Shown one piece after another: positions 1-11,784 of a DNA stretch of 64,000 bases. Numbering within the stretch: the first letter of the stretch is position 1; each line of letters begins with the position of its first letter. This DNA comes from Gossypium raimondii (Eukaryota; Streptophyta; Magnoliopsida; Malvales; Malvaceae), in assembly GCF_025698545.1 (NCBI RefSeq), contig NC_068567.1, positions 6,572,001 to 6,636,000 of the forward strand, written 5' to 3'. The notes under the pieces are model-generated. The model was given only the letters and a program-made list of their open reading frames with translations. It had not been told where the DNA came from and ran no database searches. The translations under genes and the position numbers were made by a program.

Positions 1-230
1 CCCTAACCCTTAACCCTAAACACTTAAACCTTAGACCCTAACCATTGCACCATAATCCCTAAACCCTTAACTCAGCCATATTCCTTAAACCTTGAATCAT
101 AGAACATATATAAACCCTAAATCCTAAACCCTAAATCATAAAACATATATAAACTATAAACCTTAAACCTTAAACCTCAACCCTTAAACAATAAACAATA
201 AACCGTAAGGCCTAAATCCATAATCCCTAA
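1..230. repeat. Degenerate telomere-like (CCCTAAA)n stretch
   Basis: Variants of CCCTAAA/CCTTAAA dominate, with many substitutions and inserted AT-rich pieces. A similar stretch precedes the second CACTA-like end at 58857-58990. The degeneracy and the transposon context argue against a functional telomere. Confidence 0.6.
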
Positions 231-1221
231 ACCGCCAATGCGTTGAAAGCTCAACAAAAAAAATATTGTTTTGCTTAATAATTTGCGGCGCTTTCCTAAA
301 AGCGCCACAAAGTCTCTAAACCTCCACAAGAAAACGACGCCGTTTGCTTAAATCTTTTTGCTTTTAAAGTTGCGCCGCTAATGTACTTAAACCTAAACAA
401 CAAAACGATGCCGTTTTGATAAAAATTGTTGAACATTACGGCGTTTTTAGCTAAGCGCCACTAATATCTCTAAAATCTGAAAAAGAAACGTTGTCGTTTG
501 CCTGAAACTATTACCGCTAATGCTTGACATTTGTGGCGTTTTTAGCAAATCGCCACTAATGTTCCTAAGCACAACAGAAAACGACGGCGTATGCTTAAAA
601 CTTATTGCGGCGCTTAATGAGAAGCGCCGCTAATGATTGACTTCAGCGGCGATTTCTTTAAAGCGCCACTATAGTGTCTAAAACTCAACAAGAAAATGAC
701 GTCGTTTGGTAAAATCTTTATGGCGTTCCAGGAAAGCGCCGCCACTATTGTCCCTAAGACGGCGTATGCTTGAAACATTTTCTGGCGCTTCCTATTTTGC
801 GCCGCTAATGATTGGCTTCAGCGGCGCTTCATTTAAAACGCCGTTATTTGTGTCTAAAATTTAACAAGAAAACGACGTCGTTCGATGAAAAACTTTGTGA
901 CGCTTTTCGAAAACGCCACTAATGTCATCAAACGTAAATCAATACAGCATCGTCTGTTAATCAGTTTTGCGGCGCTTTTGTACAAGCGCCGCTAATGTTA
1001 CACTTTTACGGTGTTTTGTTTAAAGTGCCACTAATGTCTTTGAATCTGACCCTGAAAACGACACCGTTTACCTAACTCGTTTGCGGCGCTTTTGGGGAAT
1101 CGCCGCTGTTGCTTATAATTGCTGGCGTTTTTTAACACTCGTCACTATTGCTCGGTTTTTTGTGGCGTTTTGTGTTAAAACGCCGCTATAGACGCCGCTA
1201 AAGGCCTCTTTTGGTGTAGTG
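1..1221. mobile_element. End of a CACTA-like DNA transposon (left part outside window)
   Basis: The right edge at 1221 reads TTTTGGTGTAGTG, the inverse of CACTACACCAAAA, a terminal repeat of the plant CACTA type. Inside it, from about 285 to 1200, short GCGGCG / CGCCGCTAA palindromes recur every 50-100 bases, mixed with AACGACGCCGTTT-type motifs. Subterminal repeat arrays of this kind are usual in CACTA elements, where the transposase binds. Positions 1-230 hold degenerate CCCTAAA-like sequence. No transposase coding is visible, so this is a terminal portion of an element of unknown total size. The left terminus lies outside the window, so the 3-bp target duplication cannot be tested. Confidence 0.6.
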
Positions 1222-1538
1222 GGACCTCCTCACTCAAATGATGCGTTTCAGTGAAATAAATTATTTAGACTGACTAATGATAATATAAATGTTAAGGTAT
1301 CGAATTATGTAAGAAATTAAAAAATAAAGATTAAATCTCAAATTTGACTGTAATATAAAGACTAAAATTGAAATTTGACCATTTTTATAAGGAGATAAAG
1401 GGATTAGATTTGAAATTTAACCTTTTATGCTAATAATGTAAAAAAAAAAAGCAAGCGAAACTTGAGAGCTTTCTTTTATATAATCTAAAAAGATAAAGTG
1501 ATTTAGTTATGAAATTCAACCTTTATGTTAATGATGTA

Positions 1539-1610
<72 letters not shown>

Positions 1611-2270
1611 GAAGTCATGTGCATTTGCCTTACACAATTTAAACATTGAGGTACCAAATTATGTTAAAAGTTAAAATATAAATATAAACAGCAAATTTGA
1701 GTATAATATAAGGATTGAAATTGTAATTTAACCCTTTTATATAGTGTAGAAAGATAAAGAGATTAAATTTGAACTTTATGTTAATAGTAAAAGAAAAAAA
1801 GCCATAGACACTTGAGGCCTTCCTTTTATATAATCTAAAAGAAAGAGGATTAAATTTGAAATTTAACCTTTTATGTCAATAATGTGAAAAAGAAAAGAAA
1901 AGAAAAGCCATGGACACTTTCATAAAGGAACTAAGTCCTAAGGCTTTCATATTGATAGTTTTTGGTAGTATATATAAATTTTAATTACATAACTAAATAA
2001 TTAAAATACATAAAAAATAAGTAAAAATTAAATTTGAAAACCATCCAAACTATTTTACCTGTGTCATTCTTCAAATTTCAATCCTTATGGTAAAAATTGT
2101 AACTCAATTATAATAATTATTTAAACACATGACTTACGTATAATTATAAATAATTACACTCAAAATAAATTACATAATAATTTATAATAATAATAATATT
2201 TTTTATGATTTTTTTGTGAAAAAGAAAGTACAAATTATATCAATTCAATTGCCTAAAAGCACCACTCATT
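1222..2270. other. AT-rich spacer with degenerate tandem copies
   Basis: There is no gene. Between about 1390 and 1930 a unit containing GATTAAATTTGAAATTTAACC, then TTTATGTTAATAATG and TTCCTTTTATATAAT, recurs about four times with indels (about 1390, 1488, 1738 and 1841). A (TAA)n microsatellite interrupts the second copy. Confidence 0.5.
1540..1609. repeat. (TAA)n microsatellite
   Basis: About 23 uninterrupted TAA triplets within the degenerate tandem copies upstream of the polygalacturonase. Confidence 0.9.
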
Positions 2271-2278
2271 TTATCTTG

Positions 2279-2540
2279 TTACAAGACTTCAAGGATTTCA
2301 GTCGGGGCCACATCAAAGATTAGTAAGATCGACTTCAAAATCAGGCTAAGTTTGACTAACCGATCTGCAACAATATTATGTTCTTTAGACACGTATCTAA
2401 TTTACCATTGCACTTCAATTCTCATTATTCGACGAAACCTTCTAAGTAAAGTAATACCTAAATCTTCCAATCCAATATCAGTTAATTTTTTATGATTTTC
2501 TTTACATGCTTCTTGAAAACAAAATGCGTCTACTATTGCA
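2279..2540 (-). pseudogene. LINE-type RNase H domain remnant
   Basis: The minus strand reads a degraded RNase H C-terminus: RRFRRIMRIEVQW, a stop, then IRYVSKEHNIVADRL and FDVAPTEILEVL. The order tryptophan, short strand, (R/K)EHN.VAD matches the RNase H domain at the end of plant L1-type non-LTR retrotransposons. The in-frame stop and the lack of neighbouring reverse transcriptase mark it as a dead fragment. Identification rests on motif pattern only. Confidence 0.5.
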
Positions 2541-2864
2541 TCTATTTATGGTTATGAATATTAGTTTTAATTAATATAAACTTGTGTTTACTCTCTACTT
2601 TGCTTTCACTCAAATCTCAGGGGAAAGGAAAAATTCTTTGGACTAGGGTTCAGAAAATGAAAGAAATAAAGGAGTAAAAGCTTGTGACTTTTTTTTAAGT
2701 AAAAAGCTTGTGACTTTTAGTTTTGTTTGAGATAGAAATCAGTTGGACAAATTGGAACTTCATTTTAAAAAATTAGGTTAAGAATGTCCTTTTTCACATG
2801 GTAAAAGTATTATAGAGGTGTTTATATTTTATTTCTTTTACTCAAAAAGATGAAAAACAAAATC

Positions 2865-3059
2865 AGATTAAAGAGCAAATTGGTCCTTTCTGTTAAAAAT
2901 TTCATCCATTTGTATCATTAAAAATTGGCATGATTGACGAAAGAACGAGATAGTGACATGTGACGTGCCACATGTACCTCATGTTGTGTACTAAGACCAA
3001 TTTTTAACAGAAAAAATGGATAAATTTTTTAATAGAATGACCAATTTACTCTTTCATCT
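2865..3059. mobile_element. Fold-back (MITE-like) element
   Basis: Arms at 2865-2911 and 3014-3059 are inverted and imperfect copies; each begins AGAT.AAAGAG.AAATTGGTC when read inward. The centre contains a small palindrome around ACATGTGACGTGCCACATGT. There is no coding capacity. The size of about 195 bp and the gene-proximal position fit a MITE. Target duplication is not resolved. Confidence 0.6.
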
Positions 3060-3592
3060 AACGTATAGGGACTAACTTCCCCAGTTTTTTAATAGAGGGG
3101 TAAAAAACAATCTTACTCTTAATACAGGGGCCTCCATGATAGTTTTCCTTTTTCACATTCAAGCCATAAACATCAGAAATTTCCAAAACAATCAATTGAT
3201 GGATGTTTGAAATATATTCAATATAAAATAACCAAGGTTGAGAGGTTTATAAATGGATGTTTCATTTACGAACCCATCGTATTCGGTTCTTTCATGCAAC
3301 TATTCTTAAGAAGTGAATATTCAGTAGGTATGAAGTTGATTCAGTGTTCGAAAAAATTAATGCAGTAACAAAGACTTCTAGTTTCATTAGTGGTTGTTTC
3401 CGACATTGCAGGAACTAAGGCAACCAAACTTGAAACTACAAATTTGTAGTACTCCATTTTCCGACAGATGATTTAATTTTTGTTTTAAAAGGCTTTAAAT
3501 ACATTATAAATAACAACGAAACAAAGGGTTTGCACCACTTAATCTTCCATTGTTAAAAAAAAAGAAGAAAGATAGCTTCTTCATTTGCAGCA
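3060..3592 (+). promoter_or_regulatory. Upstream region of the polygalacturonase
   Basis: Non-coding. A TATA-like TATAAATA lies at 3505-3512, about 80 bases before the start codon at 3593. A purine-rich leader follows. No other motif was assigned. Confidence 0.4.
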
Positions 3593-5396
3593 ATGGCGGC
3601 TTTCGCCATTGTTATGATGGTGTGCTTAGTTCTCATCCATGGTGGCCAATGCAAGGGTCTTTTTAATGCAGCAGAGGCTTTACATAAAGCTAAAGATGCT
3701 GAAAATGGTGATGTCGGTCCAGATGTTAAAGCTTTCAATGTGTTGGATTATGGTGCAAAGCCTGATGGAAAGACAGATACTTCAATCGTATGGCTTAGTT
3801 TATACATACATACATATAAACATTATGGGGTTCTTTTTTCTTTTTTGCATTGAAAGCTTGCTTGATTTTCTGCAGAATTTTAGAAGGACTTTCGAAGCTG
3901 CTTGTAATTTCCATGGAGATGCAATGATGGTAATCCCTGAAGGCGAGTTCTTAATGGGACCTGTTTTATTTTCAGGTCCATGTTCCAATCCATCTTTGCT
4001 GATTATTCAAGTTAATGGAATTGTTAAAGCTCAATCTAATATGGCGTATTATCGAGGTGGTGGAGACGATACGGATTGGATTACATTTCAGGCCATTGAT
4101 GGTTTAATTGTGTCCGGACGTGGTACTTTCCATGGCCAAGGTTCCCAGGTTTGGGGTTTCAATGACTGTGCCAGGAAGTCGAACTGCGTCCGCTTGCCCG
4201 CCGTAAGCTTCGAATCACCTCTCGAAAAAAAAACACTTCGGGGTTTTCTTTTTGGGACGTGCTTCGATGAGATTTGTTGACTTAAGTACCGAAGCATGTC
4301 CCCAAGACAAAACCCGAAATCGTTGAGCTTATGGTTGAGGTTGAATTTTGTTGTGTATGATTGTAGACATTGAAGTTCATCAAGGTAACCGATGCGATCA
4401 TCCGTGGGATAAAATCCATTGACCCCAAAGGGTTCCACATCATGATCAGCATGAGTCGGAATTTTAGGATTTTCAGCGTTGATTTGCAAGCCCCCGGTGA
4501 TAGTCCCAACACCGACGGTATTCACATGAGCAAATCGGACCTCGTTAAAATATCGAAAACTGTCATCGCTACGGGTGATGATTGTGTCTCGATGATCCAT
4601 GGATCTACCAACATTAGCATCAAGAAAGTCATTTGCGGCCCTGGTCATGGTTTCAGGTATCTAGTTCCTCATTCCGATTTTCGAATTATATCAAATGAAC
4701 CGAATCACGAATTGTGTTGAACCTGTCCGTGTACCAGATAACATTGCCATGGACATTCCATATATACTGTCATCATATTGTTAAATCAAGTAGTTCTTGG
4801 AAATTTATGCATGTATATGTTTGATAACAGCATCGGTAGCCTTGGCCACTACGACGATGAGGCAGATGTTAGCGGGATCATCGTGAAAAATTGCTCATTA
4901 AGAGAAACGGACAACGGTGTTAGAATCAAAACATACAAAACTGACTCCCCAAGTAAAGCTTCGGGCATAATTTTTCAAGATCTGATCATGACTCGAGTTC
5001 GGAACCCCATCATCATAGATCAAGAATACGGAAACACGAAATACAGTCAGGTTAACTGTCATAATGTGATGTTACGATTGCTATTTTACAATTTCAGCTC
5101 TCTGTGTAAACTTTTAGACAATGATAAAATTAAAGTTGTGTTCTTTCTATTGTTTCATGAAGCCATCGAAAGTCCGAATCAGCGACGTTCACTATATAAA
5201 CATCCGAGGAACTTCAGCTAGCAAAGTTGCAGTTGATCTACTTTGCAGCGCGTCGAATCCTTGCCAAGGCATTCACTTAGACAACGTCAACTTGCAATAT
5301 GCCGGTCCTCCAAATGACGACATGCCCTTCAGTTCCAATTGTCGGAACGCCAGGGTCGCTTACCACGGCTTCCAAAGCCCTCCGCCTTGCCGTTAG
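3593..5396 (+). CDS. Polygalacturonase (GH28 pectinase, exopolygalacturonase-like)
   Basis: Secreted enzyme that hydrolyses alpha-1,4-galacturonan in the cell wall. Five exons join in phase: 3593-3787, 3876-4202, 4367-4656, 4831-5050 and 5163-5396, all with GT-AG introns, giving 421 residues, close to plant exopolygalacturonases. Residues 1-20 form a signal peptide (MAAFAIVMMVCLVLIHGGQC). All four GH28 signatures are present in order: NTDG, GDDC, GPGHG and RIK. The first exon ends after GKTDTSI and the last ends in a Cys-containing tail, both normal for the family. One oddity is the loop after GDDC, which reads VSMIHGS where the family usually has a glycine-rich IS.G.G. The frame is intact throughout, so the gene looks functional. 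Endo versus exo mode and tissue (many such genes are pollen-specific) are inferred from resemblance only. Confidence 0.9.
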
Positions 5397-6188
5397 GCGG
5401 TTGACGGTAATTCATAACGAGATTCTCACTGTCCGTGTCGACGAATTCATGGAAATATGGAGAATATTTGTAAAAAAAAAAAAGTAGTAGTGGATTTAGC
5501 TAGGTGTACTATAATACCATATTTGATGTCCTATATTTGATGTCAAGAACATCGATTTGATCCATTTTGTAATTCCCAAATTTACTGTATATTAATTCAT
5601 AATAGAAGACATGACTTTCATCAACAACTGTTTCTTGTGAAAATTGGAAAACTTGTTCAATTTATAGCAGATTTTTGAATTCAACTCGAGATTTGAGAAT
5701 AAGTGTAGAATACAAATATTTTTAATTTGGAATGAATTAAATTTCTTTAAAGGTGTATCATTATACTTTTCAATGTGTACATCTTTCGTCAATTTTACCT
5801 TTATATATATATTTTTTAAAGTTAAATTTGACCCTTAATCTTTCAAAAAGAGTCAAATTATTTTTTTAATAAAAATGTTTACTAAAATATTACTTTTTTT
5901 ACAATGTTGGCGTGGCTACCCTTGTGGCACTCTACGTGTATTTCATGATAATATATCACTGTTTATCTTATATGTTAAGTCAACAAATAATTACAAAATT
6001 ATAAAACATTCAAAAATTGGTATATCATGTATTCATACATATGAAATATGCATATGGTTCGGAAAATAAGATTTCACATAATATTGGTATTTGATACATG
6101 AATGATAAATGAAATGGTTGAAACTTGTTACATTGATTATATTTTTTTTCATGTTAATGCTTTTGTTTATATTGATTTGAATCATGGA
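5397..6188. other. Intergenic AT-rich DNA
   Basis: Holds the 3' flank of the polygalacturonase. Short tandem wording (ATTTGATGTC twice) occurs at 5520-5545. No gene is supported. The right part (about 5880-6188) may be older repeat DNA that continues after 25600 on the other side of the inserted retroelement. Confidence 0.4.
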
Positions 6189-6193
6189 AGTAT
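6189..6193. repeat. Target-site duplication AGTAT (left)
   Basis: Matches AGTAT at 25596-25600 and brackets the outer LTR retrotransposon exactly at its TG...CA borders. Confidence 0.9.
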
Positions 6194-7354
6194 TGTCGAA
6201 ACCTTTTTTTTTTTAAAACAAAAATTTTAGTTGTCGACTTTAAAAAACAAAAACTGGAGTCGCCACCGATCCTTTATTAAGGTGTGATCGGCTCACCTTA
6301 AAATGATTTTTGTCTACGAAATTTGGAAAATGAGTCTGGGAGTCAGTTACGCACGAGGAAGGATTAGCACCCTCGTAACACCCAAAATCGGTACCAAATT
6401 GATTCTTTAATGTCTTGGTGTCAAAAATTTGAAAAGATTTTAAAAGGAAACTTTTTATCTCATGAATGAATCAAAATAATAAAACATTCTTATTTCAAAG
6501 AAATAAAACACCACACCCAGTGAGTTAGGGCACAATATTTTTAAATCTTCAAAATACCCTAATATTGCCTTTTGCTTTTGAAAATTCTTATTTCGAGAAC
6601 TCAAAATACCAGGACCAGTAAGTTAGGACCCAACATTTTTGAATCCCCGAGAATAAGTTTTATTTGAAATCTGTGAATTTATTGCAAAACAAATACTGGG
6701 CTCTCTAAATTCATAAAAAAATAATCGCAATCCAGTAAGTTAGGATACGATTATTTTCTCGAGAATCATGAATGCCAAATATTTTGGAAATTTATAAAAT
6801 ATGATGATTTTAATGCTTAGACGAGACCAAAATATATATTTTTAAAAGGTGTGTTAAAGAGTTAATGTACAATTATGAAACAAATACCTCACTTTAAATT
6901 AAATATATATATGCGTTTCAAAATATAAGTATAATATATAAATAAATTTTGAAAACATGTATATGCATATATTAAAACGGGTATACAAGTATATAAAAAG
7001 AATGAAGTATATAAAACAAAACTTATAGTAATTTCTGAAGGAAAAAAAATATATGTATATATGTATATATGTATATGAAGATTGTGAAAATAAAATAAAA
7101 ATATAAAAATATGTATATGTGTATATATTTACAAAAAAATGTATAGGCATATATGTATTGGTAAAACATGAAAATATGTATATGTAAATTAAAATACTTA
7201 TATATATGTATGATATGTACAAAAAAAATGGAACAGAATAGTAAAAAATATTTATAAAATGTATATATATATATTATAAAAAACATGCAAGTATACTAGA
7301 TAAAAAAACATGTATATATATGTATTAAATAAAAGAACGACGCATGTATGAATA

Positions 7355-7414
<60 letters not shown>
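7355..7414. repeat. (TAA)n microsatellite in LTR
   Basis: About 20 AAT/TAA triplets. The same microsatellite sits in the partner LTR near 24523-24583 with a different length and an added TAG run. Confidence 0.9.
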
Positions 7415-8308
7415 TGAACTTAAAAAGAAAAAATGGGTAAATTCGAAGCAAATTTAAAGACAGGACCACATTGAATGCGCGCGCAACAGTGGAGGACCAA
7501 AAGGGAAATTATTCCCGTCTTACTACATGCCGCGCACCACTGGATTAAATTGAGACAAAAAAACAAAATGTGTGGCTAAATTAAAGAGAAAAAAAAGATT
7601 TGATTGAAGCGCGTCGCAAAAAGGAAGGACTAAATGCGCAAATTTCCCGTTCAAGGCCAAAACGCGCGGATCCTCCCCTCCGGGTCGGGTCACCGCGCAG
7701 GTCATGGCCACCTAAACGGTGCCGTTTTGCTAATACAATTTAAAACAGTTTTTTTAAAAAAAAATTTCATTTGCAGCATAAAGGAAAGAAAAAAAAAACA
7801 AAAAGAGAGCAAAAGCTCTGCTAGGGTTTTCAACCCGTTCTCCGCGCCGCCGTTCAACCGCGCGTCGGGGATCCTATCACGACGGAGGTGGCGCCGATTC
7901 GACAACTCCGGCGAAAGAGGTAAGCTTCCCTTCTCTTTTTTTATTTTAAACGAAATAAAAAATAAAAGGAAAAAACAAAAATAAGAAAAAAGAATAATTG
8001 TGAATGACGAACACCGATTAAATAAAACGAAAAAAACCTTTGTTAAAAAATCGAATATGTATTTTTCAATCTTCTCCTCGGATCCCCCTCTTTACAGATT
8101 ACAAATGGCTTTTTATAGCCCGAAAAAGAAAAAGAAAATAATGAAATAATGTTATTTCTTGTTGTTTTTTTCTTTTGGACTCCTTGAGTCCGCGTTTGCA
8201 GGCGTTCGTGGAGCAAACGGCACGTGTGGAGAGGTCGGCCCCGAGACGTGCGGCGCCTGAAGAGTCTGTTGGAGGCGGGGGCTGCTGCTAGGGCTTCCCA
8301 ACCCTTCC

Positions 8309-8313
8309 CTTTT
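8309..8313. repeat. Target-site duplication CTTTT (left) of nested element
   Basis: Repeated at 17027-17031. The uninterrupted partner LTR near 25490 has a single CTTTT at this place, which proves the insertion. Confidence 0.95.
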
Positions 8314-9634
8314 TGATAACACTCTAGAATAACGTATTTTTATGTATAAATTATGTATTTATTCTGAGTATGATCCTGCTAATTTGAGCTATTTATGATC
8401 TTTTATCTCATAGGGACTAAATTTGAGGCAAAAGTGAAATTAAGGGCCAAAAGCGTGAATTTAGAGATAAAATGAGCCAATGTGCGACACAAGGAAAAGT
8501 TGGTGCCAAAAGTGCAAGCATGGAGGACACAAGGGTTGAAATGCAAAAAGAAGAGATTTTATTTTATTAAACTCTATTTTAATTATATTAGGATAATTAA
8601 TATTGAGATAATTATTAAGGATTATTTTTAGGATTTTATTTTATCTTTATTTATCTTCAATTAAATGTATTTATCTTTTAGGAATTTAAGTAGAATTAGA
8701 ATATCTCCCCTAGCACTATAAATAGGGGGTGAAGTGACTCAAAAGGGGAGCCCATCTTTTTCTTTTTCTGTAAACACTGTCTCCCCAAAAGTCTAGGCTT
8801 TTGTTCTTTTCATATTTTCTTTCAATAAAATCTTTATTTTTATTTTATTTATTTTCTTTTCTACCACAACCATGAGCCACTAAATCCATCTAGCCGAAGG
8901 TTGTCAAAAATCCCCAAAAAGGTTCTTGAGGCTTAGAATCCGTACTTAGCCTTCTCGCTGAGTATTCATCGTTTCTCACTTTTCTGGGTGGCGCTTCCGT
9001 CCAAGTCCCTTAAAGTAAGTTTTCAACATATGCAAAGGCGGCGCTTTGTATGTTTTGGGAAGGTTACCTGGTCGGTTCGTTAGATTCTGCGTCGAGGTTG
9101 GCGAGCCCAAGAGACAAAATGGCGTGGGATTCGCCATTGAGAAGCGTTGATCTAGCATAAGCCGATCCTGAAGCGATTGTTAGCTAGAGTCGAGTTCCAC
9201 CAAATCGTAGTCTAAATCATTGGAGCTGGTGGTCGTAGGCGTCCTCTTCCACTATAACTGGCTTATTTGGTTTGGGAAGGATCATCTAAAAGCCGAGGAT
9301 TGAACCCAAGGTGGAACGAGACAACTGGAGGCTGGAATTTCCCATAAGAATTTTCTTTCTCTTAACTTTATTTTTAATTTCTCGAATTTTCAATTCAATA
9401 TTCTTAATTCTGTTTTTATTTTATTTTTCGTTTCTAGATCCAACAATTTAATTCTGCTATTGTTTTTATTTTTTCGAGAACGAGTTGTCTTGGGCAAGAC
9501 TACGCACCGGGATATCACGGAACAAGATATTTTGCAAGTCCAGTCCCTGAGGATTTGACCCTACTTCCCTTTTACTATTCTTTTCATTATTTATTAGGGA
9601 TAGGATATTTTTGGTGCTTCCAACGACCGCATCA
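8314..9634 (+). repeat. Athila-like LTR1
   Basis: 1321 bases, TG...CA bounded. A TATA box (TATAAATA, 8717-8724) is followed by a pyrimidine-rich leader and AATAAA-type signals near 8823, giving the expected U3-R-U5 order. Confidence 0.9.
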
Positions 9635-9639
9635 AATTT

Positions 9640-9657
9640 TGGCGCCGTTGCCGGGGA
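9640..9657 (+). other. Primer binding site, tRNA-Asp type
   Basis: TGGCGCCGTTGCCGGGGA lies five bases after the LTR end and is the complement of the 3' end of plant tRNA-Asp including CCA. Confidence 0.88.
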
Positions 9658-9690
9658 CTGGCAACGTACTAATCTTGTTTTTTGTTTCTT

Positions 9691-11784
9691 ATGACCAGAT
9701 CTGCTCCAGGTACTCTTGCGTTCGATTCAGAAATTGAGAAGACTGCTAGAGCCAATCGCAAGGAGACAAAGTTACGAAAAAAGCAGTCAGCGGTGGTTGG
9801 AACTCAAAGTAATCCACTGCCAGAAATTGAAGTCGACGACGAAGCTAAGTCTAGGGTTAACGAAAATCCTACTCGAACACTTGAAAGCGAAAAAGTAGAA
9901 GTCGACTCACCAGAAGAAGTGCTTAACACTAGGGTTAACGAAAACCCAAATTTAGTACACGAACTAATGGCTCAAACAATTCGGCAACTGGCCGAAGCTC
10001 CAACAGAACAACCGCCATTATGCATCGCGTATCCTACTATGGATACTGATTTTGAATTGAAGTCAGGTTTAATCCAGTTATTGCCAACTTTTCGTAGGTT
10101 ACAAAATGAAAATCCCCACAAGCATCTGAAAGAATTTCATATGGTTTGTCTTAGCATGAAACCTCAGGGGGTAACTGAGGATCAAATTAAATTGCGTGCT
10201 TTCCCTTTCTCCCTAACAGATTCCGCTAAAGAATAGTTATTTTATTTACCCCCTGGATCTATTACAACTTGGGCTGATCTATCTCGTTTGTTTCTGAATA
10301 GGTTTTTTCCAGCGTCTCGAGCAGCTGAGCTAAGAAGAGAGATCGTTGGAATAAGGCAAAAAGAAGCTGAGTCCCTTTACGATTATTGGGAGCGATTTAA
10401 GAAGTTGTGTGCAAGCTGCCCACAACATGGTATAACAGAGCAATCTCTCCTCCAATACTTTTACGAAGGTTTGAAGCCCATGGAGATGAATATGGTAGAC
10501 GCTGCTAGTGGAGGAGCATTGGTCAACATGACTCCCCAACAAGCGAGAGACTTGATCTCCACGATGGCTGCAAATTCTCAGCAAATCCGAGCCAATACTG
10601 AACCCCCTAGAAGGGTTCATCAGCTAAGTAATTCAACCTTAGAGGATAAAGTTGATAGACTTACTAATATGATGAATTCTCTTATTGCAGAAAAAGCGAA
10701 GACAGCTCGATTATGCGGAATATGTGCTACACCGATCACACAAGCGATGCATGTCCCGGTTGTATGATGATACCATGGCCCATCTGGATCTTTGTTGGAA
10801 ATTTCACAGGCCACCACAAAGGCGATCGACCCTACGCTAATACCTACAACCCGGGTGGAGGACCATCCTAACTTAAGTTATGGGGCCAACCTACGAAATA
10901 ACCAGCCATACCAAAATCGATTTCCGCAACAGCCGCAAGGTTCAGGTAATTTTCTAGAAACCATGGTCAATAAGTTAGCAGCTAATGTTCTTGATTTTCA
11001 GCAGCAAAATCTTAATTTCCAAAAGGAGATGAAGGATTTTCAACAGAAAACCGAGGCGTCTATCAGAGAGTTGACCACATCGATCGAGAAATTAAACTCT
11101 CAAGGGAAGCTACCGTCACAAACAGAACCAAACCCTAGACAAAATGCAAATGCAGTGACGTTACGAAGCGAAAAGGTACTGGAATCGATTCCTGACAGGA
11201 ATCTTGCCCAAGAAATTGCCCAGGAAAAACCCAAGAAAGACGAACAGGTCCGACCGAAGCCTCCATTGCCTAAAATTCAACCTCCATTTCCTGAACGATT
11301 CAACCAGTGTCGAAGAGGTAAAGAGGACAAGGAAATCCTTGAAACATTTAGGAATGTCGAGATCAATATTCCGCTGTTGGACGCCATCAAGCAAATACCA
11401 CGGTATGCTAAATTTCTTAAAGAGCTTTGCACCAACAAGCGAAAATTAACAGGTAATGAAAGGGTGAATGTTGGTGAGAATGTATCCGCAGTGTTACAAC
11501 GAAAAATGCCGGCAAAATGCAAGGATAGGGGCATGTTTGCAATACCATGCAAAATAGGCCATCTAGGAACTAAGAAGGCTATGTGTGATCTAGGGGCTTC
11601 TATAAATGTAATGCCATATTCTATTTATGAATCACTTAACGCGGGTTTTTTGACAAAAGCAGTGTTATCATTCAATTGGCGGACAGTGCATTGTGCATCC
11701 GGAAGAGTCCTTGAGGATGTTACGGTAAAAGTTAACGAGCTTATTTTCCTGCAGATTTTATGTGATCAAAATGGAGGAGGATAG
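9691..11784 (+). pseudogene. Athila-like gag-protease, broken
   Basis: Begins MTRSAPG at 9691. The capsid-like retrotransposon gag domain spans about 10060-10560 (GLIQLLPTF, FLNRFFPASRAAEL and DYWERFKKLC are recognisable). A coiled region rich in Q and K follows (10960-11110). The aspartic protease motif DLGASINVMP lies near 11590. A stop codon at 10234-10236 splits the capsid, and a frame change near 10765-10790 disrupts the zinc-knuckle area. The pieces are otherwise readable in sequence, so inactivation looks recent. Gag forms the virus-like particle in the cytoplasm; this copy cannot make a full protein. Confidence 0.8.

Larger units (their letters stand above)
6194..8313 (-). repeat. 3' LTR of the Tat-like element, first part
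   Basis: Starts TGTCGAAACC and matches 23364 onward. It is interrupted at 8313 by the Athila-like element and resumes at 17032 after the CTTTT duplication. It contains three spaced AGTRAGTTAGG motifs (6519, 6617, 6734), an AT/TA-rich zone, a (TAA)n microsatellite and a GC-rich block near 7640-7930. Confidence 0.9.

Noticed and set aside
1-230. A true chromosome end (telomere)
   Set aside because: The CCCTAAA units are heavily degenerate, and the same combination with GCGGCG repeats occurs at 58857-60080, so it belongs to a transposon family.
7023-7286. Short tyrosine/isoleucine-rich proteins in the LTR
   Set aside because: They come from TATATG/TATA microsatellite-like DNA and recur in the partner LTR with frame changes; composition alone explains them.
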